This document shows positions 10,573 to 22,246 of a stretch of DNA of 64,000 nucleotides, in pieces. A program made the position numbers and the translations under genes. Position 1 is the stretch's first letter, and each line of letters starts with the position of its first letter. The notes under the pieces were generated by a model. That model was not told the origin of the DNA, did no database searches, and worked only from the letters and a program-made list of their open reading frames with translations. This DNA comes from Theobroma cacao (taxonomy: Eukaryota; Streptophyta; Magnoliopsida; Malvales; Malvaceae): the NCBI RefSeq assembly GCF_000208745.1, contig NC_030852.1, forward strand, positions 18,973,872 through 19,037,871, read 5' to 3'.

Positions 10573-12619
10573 TGTTTGATGTAATGATAGTGTACGACTT
10601 CGTTAGTGTAATAAGTTCAATGTGGATGAATGATTCCAAGAGAAAGGTGAATTGAAATATTTGAAGTTTTAAAAAAAAATTCAATTTTTAGAATATAAAT
10701 TTTTTTTATCTAAGTATCTTATTTTTTAATTAATCAAGAATATTGATTTTTTGTGAAATAAAAGAAGTTAAGAACAAAAGTAAAATTAAGAAGAGAAAGA
10801 AAATCAATATAATAGTTTTTATAGAGGTACGGTCTCTGAGCTTACATCTTCCCTTTAGATTCTTTAAGGATTTTAAAATTCACTATTGAAATGAAATTTA
10901 TGTTGGATTCAACCTTATACGCAAATATGAAAAAAATCAAGAAATTAAAAATATAACACAGTAGAATAATAAATTAACATTTAATCAGAAAAATAATCAA
11001 ATTCTATAAGATCAATATTTTTGTTTTTCATATAATTTTTTAATTAATTATGAACATTCATATGTTTAAAAGTTACATATTTTACTCTAAATATCGTAAT
11101 CAAAAGCCAATTAAATAAGAGAATAAGATGGTCTAAAATCTTGTAACTAAAATCTTTAGTTCTTCACCTTTAGGATTTGTCAAATGTTTAGCCATCAAAG
11201 TGTTTGGCTTCTAATAATAATCCACGCAGTGACTGAATAAGACTTTCTCAAAGATAGAATTTTACTTGTGCTAGCAAGTTTTGTTTCTAAAACATAAAGA
11301 CAAAAAATTCTTGCCGAATCTTATTTTTGTCAAACAAAGAAAACTATTTTTCTTTTCTTATTTTATGAAACGGCTGAGAAGTGGTTAGAGGCTTGGAGTT
11401 TTAATTTGCTAACATAATATATTTATCTAGCCAAACTAAGTTGTAACTCTAAATACAATAGTTGTATTTTAATTCAATTAAATCCTTGTGAACTTAATTA
11501 ATTTTTCACTTTATTTTGGTCTATTCCAATTAAGTCCAACTTAATTCATTATCTTTATTTAATTTCAATCATGTCACTTAATGTGTGTGACTCATTAGGC
11601 TTATAACATGTTGGCATTAAATATAAATCCTAATCAAATATCAATTTGATAATTGATTTATATTTATAGATCATGAGCTGCATCTAGTAATACATCATGA
11701 CCACCCAAATGTTAGAGAGTTAATTAAAGAATTTGACTAAGCCCTTTAGTGATAAGCCTCTTAGTGCAATACGGTCCTTTCATCAAATATCTTAGATATA
11801 TCATAAAGCATGGGTCATTGTCTACTTATAACATTCCATATTAGTTCTCATAATTCATGACCAATCTTATGAATTTAGGAAACTAAATTTCTTTAAATTC
11901 ATCATGCTTTGGCCAAATACTTTATACAAGTTAATCAATAATTGAGAACAAGTGAGATACATCGCCTGATATCACTGGGAGTGATGAATCCTCTCTTGAC
12001 CACTCATTCACCTTCGCATGCTTCATGGCATACCCAAAAACATCCTGTTTAAGCATTTAGTCGCCTCCAAATCCATAGGGGTGAAATCAAAGTATGTCAT
12101 TTTCCATACAAGATGACTTGATGTCTTAAGTCTAAGGACTAGTTGCACAACTATCACATGAGAACATATTCCATAAACACTCGAGTGAAACACCAAATGG
12201 AGTTCTCATAAGAGGTCATGTTCAGTGAACTTGTTCTTTAACAAGCACCTAAATGTTATCCTCAAGTATCCTATATACTTTAATCTATGAGATCGATTGC
12301 TTATTTTTCAAGTAAGTAGGCTTAACATGTACCAATCTTTGAGCATTGTCAATGCTTTGTCTTGACAATACAATGACAAAGAACAATTTTATAAACATAG
12401 CTTTGATGCATAGTGATCTCATAATTGTAACAATTTTACAATTCTCTTGCAAAGCTTTTATGTTCCATGGGTTTCATCCAATTAGTACTTAATAACTTCT
12501 TATTATTGCACTAACATGAAGGAAAACCTTTATCACATATAGTCATGCGATTAAGTATGCATTAAATGACAATCTATATTCCTTGACCAATCCAATTGGC
12601 TCAAGGGCATATACCAACA
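10573..12619 (-). mobile_element. Solo LTR, probably Ty1/copia, 2.05 kb
   Basis: It starts TGTTTGATG and ends ACCAACA, flanked by exact 5-bp duplications ATTCA (10568-10572 and 12620-12624). On the minus strand it begins TGTTGGTATATGCCC, a common start of plant copia LTRs. No primer-binding site or coding remnant lies between the duplications, so it is best read as a solo LTR left by recombination. Confidence 0.75.
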
Positions 12620-12624
12620 ATTCA

Positions 12625-13574
12625 ATGCAATGTCTTTTGTGGATTAAGCATAACTTTACAATATAATGCCTTTTATGGATCAAGCACAATCATTTGCCTT
12701 TTACTTTAGTTAAGATATAACCACTCAAACTACCTTTTAACTTGGTTAAGGTATGATTACCCAAGATGTTACAATAAATAAAAAGAGGGGAGCTGAATTG
12801 ACTTTAAAGGTTGAGTAGCTAAATGGGTACAATGTTTAGTGAAAAGGAAGATAGGAAATTAAAGCACAATAAAATTGAAGACTTGTACAAATGTGAGAAG
12901 TGAATGAGACTAATGAATGTTGAGAGTAGTAATATTCTTTTTGAATTGTGTTTTAAAGCCTTCCAACCTTCATAAATGTGATAAGAGCTTCTAGCTATAG
13001 TTGTTGAAGCTTTTGAGGTGGTTGGATGTACATTTAATGCAAAAATAGTCATTTTGCACTCTGTCCCAAACTTCTCTGTCCGAAACTTCAATGGTCACTA
13101 TCTATCGATTGATTTTATGATACACCGATAGATGACCCTTTATATTTTTAAATTTTGCGCTCATTTATTGATAGATAGCCTGATTTTATTGACAAATGCA
13201 AGTTAGAGGGTCCTCTAGGAGCTTTCGGGTTGCTATCCATTGATAAATTCGAGGAATCTATCAATAGATGGTAGTGGTCTTTGAAACCCAAATGCCAAGA
13301 TGATCAACTATCGATAGATGTTCCATCTATCTATAGATTGGCTCATTTATCAATAACTATAGAACATCTATTGATAGATAGAAGGCAAAATCCCTTTTCA
13401 AAGGGTTTTTGAATTGGTTTTTGATTTACAACACTTTGCCTTTTCTTTTTAAAATATCTCAAGTAAATTTTAACCCTTTTAAACATCTGAAAAACAATTT
13501 TGATTACTTGTTTGTCATTTAAACACTTAGAATCAAATTGAAGCAATCAAATTGAATATGTGATAAATCTAACA
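12625..13574 (-). mobile_element. Copia family A, 3' LTR (left edge unresolved)
   Basis: The right edge is firm: ...AAATCTAACA ends at 13574 and is followed by a minus-strand polypurine tract. From about 12698 to 13574 it aligns by eye along its length with 60474-61306, which identifies both as LTRs of one family. The left edge is not visible because the other copy is truncated there. It carries a cluster of ATCTATCGATAGAT-like palindromes (13096-13382). Confidence 0.7.
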
Positions 13575-13590
13575 TTCTCTTCCTTTTTGA
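13575..13590 (-). promoter_or_regulatory. Polypurine tract of copia A
   Basis: On the minus strand this reads TCAAAAAGGAAGAGAA and abuts the LTR start TGTTAGATTT. That is the expected plus-strand priming site just upstream of a 3' LTR. Confidence 0.75.
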
Positions 13591-14580
13591 TATGACAAAA
13601 CATTGAGCAAAATTTGCTTTTCTTTCTTAGAAAAAACTCCCCTTGATTTCATGCACTAAGTTTGTTGAAAAATTGTTTTTGCTTGGAGGTGTATGAGCCC
13701 CCCATAAAACCTTGCATTTAAAATAGAATTGACTCCCCTTTTAACCTTTGCATTTTCAAATCTTGCATTTGAGATTTTTATTTTAAGTGATGAACTTTTG
13801 AGAAAACAAAAGATAAATTTTAATGCATCTCGATTCTTCCCCTTTTGTTATATCAAAAAGTATTGAGACCATATGGAGCAAAAGAAAAACAAATGAAGCT
13901 GATAGAGTGTGAGAAGAGATCGAAACTAAAAAAAATACATGGACTTTGTTAGCATTAGAAAGAAAGGAAAACATACAATATAAGCAAAGAAGTGCAACCA
14001 TATCTATAACCATATCCATATGAAAATATACAAGGAAATTCAGTTATAGCTATGTATGGATAACAAACCAACACCGATAAACAACTAACTACATTCAAAA
14101 TGTAAGAAATAACAACCATGTAAAGAAATCCGAAAGAGGTAAGTACATAAAAAATAAGTAAGGACATCCGAAATATGTGTTTAATCAATAATACATGATG
14201 CATGATAGTGAGATTGACATGTAGTCATCTAATCAAAGAACCCAAAATGTGAGGCGAAGAGATGTCTCCTATGAAGACTCAAGATAGTGGTGGAAAGCAG
14301 GAGTGAAACTCATCATCAAAATCCTACAAGCATTGCAACATCTTGTGACTGTGCGCCTCGAAAGCATCCACACAACTAGTTAGCCTACTTTTCGTGGTCT
14401 CCATAAATGAGTCGAGTAAAGGCTCGCTCGACATCAAAGGTAATGGAGGCAAGAAAATCGAAACTAAATGCACCAGGCTAAGTGCTAGACATATCACTAG
14501 GATAAGTGCTAGGGTGACCCTTATCCTCCATTTCATCGATGAGAATCGGCTCATCAACGATGTCCTTGCCCACTAATTAT
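13591..14580 (-). other. Copia A 3' non-coding segment
   Basis: AT-rich sequence between the end of the accessory ORF and the polypurine tract. Its right part (14500-14580) is also found in copia B near 43085-43170. It holds no reading frame I recognise. Confidence 0.45.
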
Positions 14581-15760
14581 TCTTAAGAACGAATCCTAGC
14601 TTGTTAATGGTGTGTTCATCAATCAGGTTAAACAAAGTATGTGACATCAGTGGATCACAATTGGTGTCTACCTTAAATTGGTCGAGAATCTCGCTCATAA
14701 CCATACCATATAATAGCGTTTTAATGCCCCTATTGATGATCCTCAACATGTCATCATAATGAATTTCGTAAGGTTAATCCTATGGTTTTTCTTGATATGA
14801 TAAATGAACCAAAGGTCCTCACCTATGACAATGGAGTAGTTGAACCCTTGAGGTTGGATAATGTGGGTGATGATCAAATGGAGCACATTATCATAAAAGG
14901 ACAACCTTTTAGCACTAGAAAGGCCCTTGTCACTAGGATGTGGATACACAAACATGGACCTCAATTCAACATCATCAAAAACATACCCGTAATCCCTTTG
15001 TTGGACAAGCAAATGTAGGATGCGATCTAAGAGACCCTGAGTAACCAAAATACGTTTCCCCATAACATACGTGTCAAACTTATCACATGCGTCATTTTTT
15101 CCCTGGTGATAACATCAACAAATTTGGTTTCAGCATTGAAATAAAAGATGCACACTAAGTTTTGTTAGAATTTACGATTCAACTTAAGCATGTAGGTCCA
15201 ATCTAGACACTTAAACGTAGTAAGATATGAGAAATTAATTAACTCAAGGTAATTAAAATAGATAATGCAACCAGGCATTACCTTGATCTCAATGAAGTCA
15301 TCTTGGAATTTTTGCACATGAGATGGATAAGAGAAGTTACGTTGAAAGGAATCCTCAAAAAGGTGTGAGGACGGGCCGGTAGTGGTGAGGCACTATAGTT
15401 TTGTTGAAAGGTGGCTTTGGTTCGTTTTAGGTGGTGACTCATATTGGGAATTTTAGGGATTGTGGAATTGGACACACAGATTGGAAAAAGGTTTACTAGA
15501 TTGTGTAGGAGAGTGAGGAAATTGAGTTAATTGGATCAATTTGTCCCAAAAGTCAACAAAATCTAAGGATTGGAGAAAGGTTAAACCTAGGGTTTGGGAA
15601 AGCCTAACTCGAAATTTGTTGGAAATGCAAGGCTAATTTGTGAAAATGTTGTAGTTTTAAGGCTTGAAAGTGTTAGAAAAACACTGTAAACGGATTAGAA
15701 TCAAGGAAAAACACTTTTGAGGGGAGAGGATTTGAGAGAATAAGGGATGAGGTGTCATGC
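14581..15760 (-). pseudogene. Copia A accessory ORF (ORF3), plant transposon-protein-like, degenerate
   Basis: Lies between RNase H and the 3' LTR, in the same sense as pol. A possible ATG is near 15757. The best open piece is 14743-15063, with SFYDNVLHLIITHIIQPQGF and DLWFIYHIKKNHRINL. The matching part of copia B (43173-43427) continues into LSYGMALSKIL. The order DLW..., basic/hydrophobic block, then L-x-YG-x-hydrophobic resembles the domain that databases call putative plant transposon protein; that naming is from memory. Several stops and frame changes show it is dead. Function unknown. Confidence 0.55.
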
Positions 15761-15789
15761 GTTTGGGAAGAAATGTACGACCAGGCTAC

Positions 15790-16030
15790 TTAACACAAGT
15801 TGTCTATAGATAGATCATGAGTATCTATCAATAGTAGGACTAAACATTTTTATATTTGGCTATTAACCGTTATCTATTGATAGATGAGGCACAAAATTTT
15901 TATTTTTGGTTCTTGTCTTCTTTATATCAATAGATATGAATGATCTATCGATAGATAGGCCATGAGGGGTTTTGATCTTGGCCTTTGGAAGCTATCTATC
16001 GATAGACAATGTTGATATATCTATAGATGT
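15790..16030. repeat. Paired-palindrome array upstream of copia A ORF3
   Basis: ATCTATCGATAGAT-like palindromes, mostly in pairs 7-10 nt apart, at about 15800-15835, 15870-15886 (single), 15920-15958 and 15991-16030. The array sits between RNase H and the likely ORF3 start. The same motif is in the family's LTR and at the equivalent position in copia B. Confidence 0.8.
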
Positions 16031-16627
16031 CCTTAGCTAGCTTTGAAAAACAAAGTTTTGACTTTAAAAAATGAGCAAAAAGGTTTAGAAATGAGTTTTT
16101 TTTTATTAAAGATGAGTTCATAACTTGTGCAAAAACACTTGAAGCAATATTCGGACCCAATGCAAGTGAGATTTTTGGATTAAAACTTGGATTTTTCTAA
16201 AAATTTGTTCTTTTCCACAAGTTTTGAGTTATTTCTTGAATTGGATGGCTATGCACATGTATGCAAAAATGAGTGATGAATGCATGAACATATCTTAGAT
16301 CAAATTTGTAGAAACATACATCTTAATATGAAAACAATCATTTAGCACTTTCATCATCTACATTATCACAAAGTCAAAAATGTTCAAAGTAAGTATGCAC
16401 TTCATCAACTTAAATTGTTCACCTCAAAATCCATCAAGAGTATCTAAATTTTCATCATCTAATTCATCTAAGGTGGATTCATAATACCTAATTCACTTCT
16501 TATTTTGCAAAATTGTTCTTTATCAAGCAGTTAGTGAAAATGTTAGCTAATTAGTCTTTGGTAGCAACATATTCAAAAACAATGTCTTCCTTTTGAACAT
16601 GGTCTTTAATGAAATGATACCTTATTT

Positions 16628-17289
16628 CTATGGGTTTAGTCCTAGAGTAATGGGTGGGGTTCTTTGTGGATTTATGGCACTAGTTTTTTCACTTTTAATT
16701 AAAATTCTTTTCATACCTAGTCCATAATCTTTTAATTGTTGCTTCATCCATAGCACTTGAGCACAACAACTCCTGATAGCCATATACTTAGATTTGATAG
16801 TGGATTGAGCTACACTATTTTGTTTCTTTGAAAACCCAGAGATCAACATACTACCTAAAAATTGGCATGTACCGGATGTGCTCTTACTATCTATTTTGCA
16901 TCCACCAAAGTCGGCTACCAAATATGAATAGAAGTCAAAAGTGGAACTCCTTGGATATCGTATTCCTAAATTAGTTGAGTCTTTTAAGTACTTAAAGATT
17001 CTTTGGCAACACTTAAATGAGTTTCTCAAGGAGAAAATTGAAACCTAGCACATAACGCTACACTAAAGCTTATGTTTGGTCTACTAATGGTACGATAGAG
17101 TAAGGAACCAATCATGGGTCCATAGAGCTTTTGATCTTTGGGTGTACCTTTTTCATCCTTGTGAAGCATTGTTAAGGTGTTCATTGGTGTTTGGTATATT
17201 CTTGTACTTTTAATACCAAATTTCTTAAGCATGTCTTTTGTACACTTAGTTTGACTTATGAATCAACTTTCTTTTGTTTGATTTACAGT
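16628..17289 (-). pseudogene. Copia A RNase H region of pol, inactive
   Basis: Minus-strand frames 16628-17029 and 17026-17232 read as the end of copia reverse transcriptase and RNase H: GPMIGSLLYRTISRPNISF, then KYLKDSTNLGIRYP, KSTSGTCQFLG, FSKKQNSVAQST and CCAQVLWMKQQLKDYG. The catalytic acidic positions of the later motifs are lost (AEAEY is IKSKY here, and DNTSAI is SEKTSAI). A frame break separates the two parts. The gene is cut at 17294 by gypsy G and resumes at 25284. Confidence 0.8.
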
Positions 17290-17294
17290 CTAAG

Positions 17295-19892
17295 TGTCAC
17301 GAACCAATTTCCCGAGCCATGACCGGCGCAAGAGCTCAATGAGCATAGCTCACTAAACTCAAGCAAGCCTATCCATTTACCTTTGCTTAACAAATTTATC
17401 ATATCATGCATACAGACACACCTTTTCCCGCGTGTGAACATAGCCAAAACACAATGGCATTATCGATAATAATATACATGCACTATACCAGTCATGTATT
17501 TAGCAATTTACATTGCATACACATATTCACATTGTTAGATTGTATTCATAATACAAAAGGACCCATTAATTCCAGTGGAGACATTTACAATAAAAGGGAT
17601 TACTATCGAATGCCAGACACATACCTAGGAGATGCACTACGGGGACTCCTCGATCTGGGGTCCAACAGTCACTTGATCTGAAAACATGAATTTTTATAAA
17701 ACGTAAGTACAATACTCAGTGAGTGAATATTAGAAGGGAACAAGCAATCTCAACTAGGAAATTTGACAATCATGATGCACCGATTGAAAATAAGGCCATT
17801 TTCATCTAACTACTATTCCAAACCCTTTTTCCCTTAAAACAAGCCATCCTTCCAAAATAACAATAGCAACATGTAACACATGTAAACTTCTAAATTTCAA
17901 CAAAACAAACGCTTACATATTTGCATTTACAACCATATACCCATCATCAACATGCACACCATCCCATCATCATCATCTCATATGCAACGGCTTATGCGCA
18001 TATAGTCGGGTCAGCAATGACTTATGTGCACTCCTATTCGCACATAGCCGGGTCAGCAACGGCTTATGTGCACTCTTACTCGCACATAGTCGGGTCCAAA
18101 TCAACATGCAAAGAAGCATCCAATGCATATCATGCATTTTATCATATTGTGATAACACATAAACCATTGTATAGCACATTTTCACAATATAAAATCATTA
18201 TACTAAAAGCTTGTTCCCAAGGTACATTTTCTAAGACAAGTTGGATAAAATCTTTCATATTCCCCAAAACAAGTTTGAAATGCAAGTCCACTCACCGGTA
18301 TCGAAAATCCGAATTCCAGGTGCACTCGGACTAATAGCCTTCAGGCGTAATTCTTTTGTCTTTTCCGGATGTCTCACTACCTTGACAAATAACAAAGTCG
18401 AGAAATTTACTATATTGTCCCTAAATTGATATAAACTAATTTAAATTACTAATGCTTGATACGTAAATGCAAAAATACGTCCGATTATCGCTTAATCGCG
18501 GTATCGATTAAATTCGACCAATCACCTGATTAATTTGCGATTATGTCCAAATCACCTCCAAATTAATCCATTTCTCCTCTAATACCTTAGTTTACCACAT
18601 ACCATTTAAATAAAGCCAAATTCAGCATTAGAAGCCTCACAGTTCCTTATAGAAAAATTCAGTCATTTGGTGCACTAGCATCGAAATTTTTCTACATAAC
18701 CGTTTCACCTTAATTCATTATATTTCCAAGCCATTTTCCTTGAAATAAAAACAATCCCCCATTGATATTCAGTCCTCATGGTTCGACCAACAAGGAACCC
18801 TAGAGAAATTGAATATTTCTTTTGTGTTTTTATTCATAACCATGCTTAACTATCCCTAAACACTAACATAGTCTAAAATCAAATTATTCCAACAATAATT
18901 CCTCTTCCATACCCATTTTTCAGAATTGAATTCATCATGATATCTCAATATTCAACCATGGAAATCAAGAACAAAAGCATAGGTAAGCTAGATATCAAGG
19001 AGAATTAAAGAAATTTTAACTTACCTAACTTGTTTCCTTGATTTCTTCACTTTTTCTTTGAATTTTCACCTAGGTTTTCTTGTTTTTCCCTTTGTTCTTC
19101 CTTTTTTCTTGCTGCTGGTTGCCTAGGCCGAATATGGTGAAAGAGTTGGGGATTTAATGGGCTGATTTCTATAGAAAATAATAAAATAATCCAGCATGCC
19201 ACGTGTCACATGCTTATTGGCCCAATTTTTAACTTTTTGACTTTTTCTTCTTAATTTTCCACCACAAATATTCTGGTATTTATCCAATTGTACCACATTT
19301 AAAATCCCTTGGTCTTGACAAGTGCTGGGGTGAAAAGTTTATCGATTTGCCCCCAAGACAGAAAAATTACGATTTTGCTCCTATACTCTGATATGTACCG
19401 GAATCACATTATTTCTACTTTTCAACCTCAAATAACACTATTATTGATCAATATTAACCAAATGGGGCAAAAAAAAATCATTTTATAAAGATTCCCGTTT
19501 AGTCCTCTAGTGGCAAAATTACCATTTTGCCCTCGTGCTCTAAAAATACCGGGAATCACAATTTTTCACTGCTAAACATCATTTTATACTCCAATAATCA
19601 TAATTATATTTCATATAATTATTCTTGGTCAAATGTGATCAAATCTTGGCTAGAAATCTCCATTTAATCATCATATGGTAAAATGAATGTTTTGTCCCTA
19701 ATCGATCAATTTTCCTAATGGACTCCAAATTGGACCTTGAACTTCGAATCACTATTCTAAGCCATTCTATGGGTTTCAAAATTTTCAATTTCCTCTTATA
19801 ATTTTTATTTGAACCAGTTGAAGGCTCGATTTAACTTAGTTTTGCCATTCGGTACAATACCATCTTTTAATCGAGCTTGACAGGGTTTCACA
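17295..19892 (-). repeat. Gypsy G 3' LTR (2,598 bp)
   Basis: It runs from TGTCACGAACC to GGGTTTCACA. It matches 22251-25278 over most of its length but differs in blocks at about 17730-17840 and 18300-18560. It contains 42-bp hairpin repeats at 17981-18096. Confidence 0.88.
17981..18096. repeat. 42-bp tandem hairpin repeats in LTR G (left copy)
   Basis: Nearly three units of a 42-bp repeat. Each contains arms TATGTGC and GCACATA around a loop of about 10 nt, followed by GCCGGGTCAGCAA. The 14-residue peptide repeat (AYVHSYSHIVGS type) seen in a plus-strand frame is only the 42-bp period read as codons. Confidence 0.85.
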
Positions 19893-19905
19893 TTCTCCCC
19901 CACTA
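19893..19905 (-). promoter_or_regulatory. Polypurine tract of gypsy G
   Basis: On the minus strand AGTGGGGGAGAA directly precedes the LTR start TGTGAAACCC, the expected second-strand priming site. Confidence 0.8.
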
Positions 19906-19959
19906 ATAAAAATTCGATCCCCGAATTTAAATTCAATGTAGAGTGACTTACCTTTACTT

Positions 19960-20600
19960 ATCGAAGAGGTGTGGATGCCTTGTCCGCATCTCATCCTCAA
20001 CTTCCCACGTCACCTCCTTTAAATCCTGATACCAACATTATCACTAGGGGTGGCTCCACCCTTCAAGGCAGCCCTTTCTCCCTTCCGAGACGAGCAACAA
20101 AGGGTATCTATCAAAGCACTTGGCAAGCAGTATCACTCAACCTCGTTGCCAAGCTCCTGAATGTACCACATAGGCTGCCATATGCGCCTCCTTCAATATC
20201 TCTCTCCTCAATTCATCATTATCCAGCACATAAAGTCTATTTCCATACCTCAACATTTCATCTGTGCCTTTGGTAAATATCTTTTCTTTCTTTCCATAAG
20301 GATCCTCCAACTGATCCTTAAGCTCCTTAAGGTGTCTAACACCACTAAATTAACTAAGGTATTTTTATCCTTGATTCGAGTTACGCAGGATTTATTTTCT
20401 TATTCAGTCATAAATACCTCCTTTAAAGGAGTAGGTACCACTAAGTATTCTTCTATCCTAACACGATTCTTACTCAATCGATGTGCAAAACATGTAGAAA
20501 TAAGCAGATGGGTTAAACCAGGCTCAAACAACACCCAAGCATTCATATCATAGATAGGAAAAATACCTGAGACCACTGCATTTGAGGTCCGGGCCTCTTA
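19960..20600 (-). pseudogene. Gypsy G remnants of protease and integrase ends, middle deleted
   Basis: On the minus strand a protease-like stretch (20600 to about 20330) reads [18 protein letters not shown], then FEPGLTHLLIS where this family normally has DxGxTHSFIS, so the catalytic Asp is replaced. It runs straight into KDQLEDPYGKKEKI and GNRLYVLDNDELRREILKEA, the zone before the integrase zinc-binding part. It then runs into DLKEVTWEVEDEMRTRHPHL, the usual polyprotein tail. Reverse transcriptase, RNase H and the integrase core are absent. Confidence 0.72.
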
Positions 20601-20605
20601 GGGAG

Positions 20606-22037
20606 TTATAGCATACACCCTCGCTTGGCCTCCACCAACAAAACTCTGAAGTCCGGACTCAGATGGCCTGCCTTGAGAGGAAGTACCAGCACCTCGACCT
20701 TTGGATCCACTAGCTTTCCTATCAGACGAGGCGGCGAATAAAGGAGCAAACGAAGCTGGCTGGGTGGAACCACGAGCAGAATCTTATGATTGATGAGCCA
20801 TTGTACAATCCCTCTTAATATGCCCAAGTTGACCACACCTGAAACAAACTCCCGTAGCACGAAGGCATCTTCCTCTATGTCGTCCCCTACAAGTATGGCA
20901 AGGAAGGATAAGTTGACTTCCTTGCCTCGTATCTTGCTATCTTCCAACACTTAAGGTTCTTTGTCTTGCCACAATACTAGCACTAGGCGAGTCACTCCCC
21001 TGCTGGGGTAATCGTGAGTCCCTCTGTGGACCCTGACGGCTAAAAAACGAACCACCACTACTGAAATCTTTGTGGCCTTGATAACCCTCTGTTTTGACCC
21101 TTTTTGCTCTATCCCTCACAACCCTACTCTCACTAGTCCTCATTTCAATTCGTTGAGCACAATCCACAACCGCAGAGTAAGTGTTGAAATCTCGGGAGGC
21201 CACAGCCTGAAACAATGGTTCCACTAATCCATCCACAAACTTTTGGATTTTCATCTCCTTTGTGGAAACCAAGTAAGGTGCATACCGAGATAGCTGCGTA
21301 AATTTTATATCATACTCCGACACCGTCATGCCCGAAGTCTGCACCAATGCCTCAAACTCTTTGGCTCTGGCATTTCGCACACTGTGTGATAAAAATCGAT
21401 CTAGGAAGGCTGTACTAAATTCACTCCAAGTCAGTGGTGTAGCATCTGTTGGCTTACCCCTTCGCATGGAGTCATACCATTCCTGTGCTACGTCCTCCAA
21501 TTGAAAAGCTACTAGCTCCACTGACCTAACGCTAGAACACCCCATAGCATTACAAATCTTCTCCATCTTGTCTAAGAAAACTTGGGGTTTCTCCGATACA
21601 TCTGACCCCGTAAATGAGGGAGGCTTAAGCTTTAGAAAGTTAGTGAGTGAAACCTCCATCTGACCTCTGTCACCCTCAAGAGGTTGGCGGTCTGTCTAGC
21701 CTTGGGAACTAGAAGACTCTTGCTCCACATGTCTCCCCTCTACTATCTTTTGTATATCCTCCATACGGGCTGCCATCATTTCTACAACCCGATTGACTCC
21801 CTGCAGACCCGTCGCCAAGCCCTCAACAATAATGCCTCTCACCGGTGGCCTAACAGTATCAGCTAAGGGCTGTCCCTCATCTCTCCTATTCACAGGCATA
21901 CTCGCTCTCACCGGCCTAGCGACCCTGCCACGTCTACCTCGGCCCCTACGGGTGGGTGCGCGTGGCCGATTAGTCATCCTAGTAGGGGCATCTTGCTCCC
22001 CCACTTGTCTTAAGGTGGCTCGTGTCTTAGGCGGCAT
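20606..22037 (-). pseudogene. Gypsy G gag polyprotein, frameshifted
   Basis: The start MPPKTRATLRQ at 22037 opens an Arg-rich N-terminal part (21696-22037). The capsid-like domain follows at 20937-21659 ([51 protein letters not shown]), typical of Ty3/gypsy Gag. Two zinc-knuckle motifs lie at about 20815-20905 in another frame: [12 protein letters not shown] and [14 protein letters not shown]. Stops and frame changes between the parts show it is not translated whole. In an active element it would package RNA into cytoplasmic particles. Confidence 0.82.
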
Positions 22038-22234
22038 TCTTACCTAGACAAGAGCAAACACTTGTCATTAACCACAGTTAAAGAGAAAAGGTGGTTTCTA
22101 AGATTGGAAATCTATGCGGTCCCTTGGTCGTAAAATGTGCCGCGATTCACACTTCACAACTGAATTTCCCACATAAAAACCCAACACTTCACTGGACCAA
22201 CAAATGAAAGCCCTAGGACCTAGACAAACCTAGA

Positions 22235-22246
22235 GCTCTGATACCA
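22235..22246 (-). promoter_or_regulatory. Primer-binding site of gypsy G (tRNA-iMet type)
   Basis: On the minus strand TGGTATCAGAGC, complementary to the initiator tRNA-Met 3' end, four bases inside the 5' LTR. It fixes element orientation. Confidence 0.92.

Noticed and set aside
10413..10684. Tyr/Ile-rich frames on both strands
   Set aside because: Pure translation of the TA/ATGTATAC microsatellite.
17921..18334. Plus-strand frame of 137 codons with a 14-residue repeat (also 23362-23703)
   Set aside because: It is the 42-bp LTR repeat read in frame; opposite in sense to the element and not conserved between LTRs.
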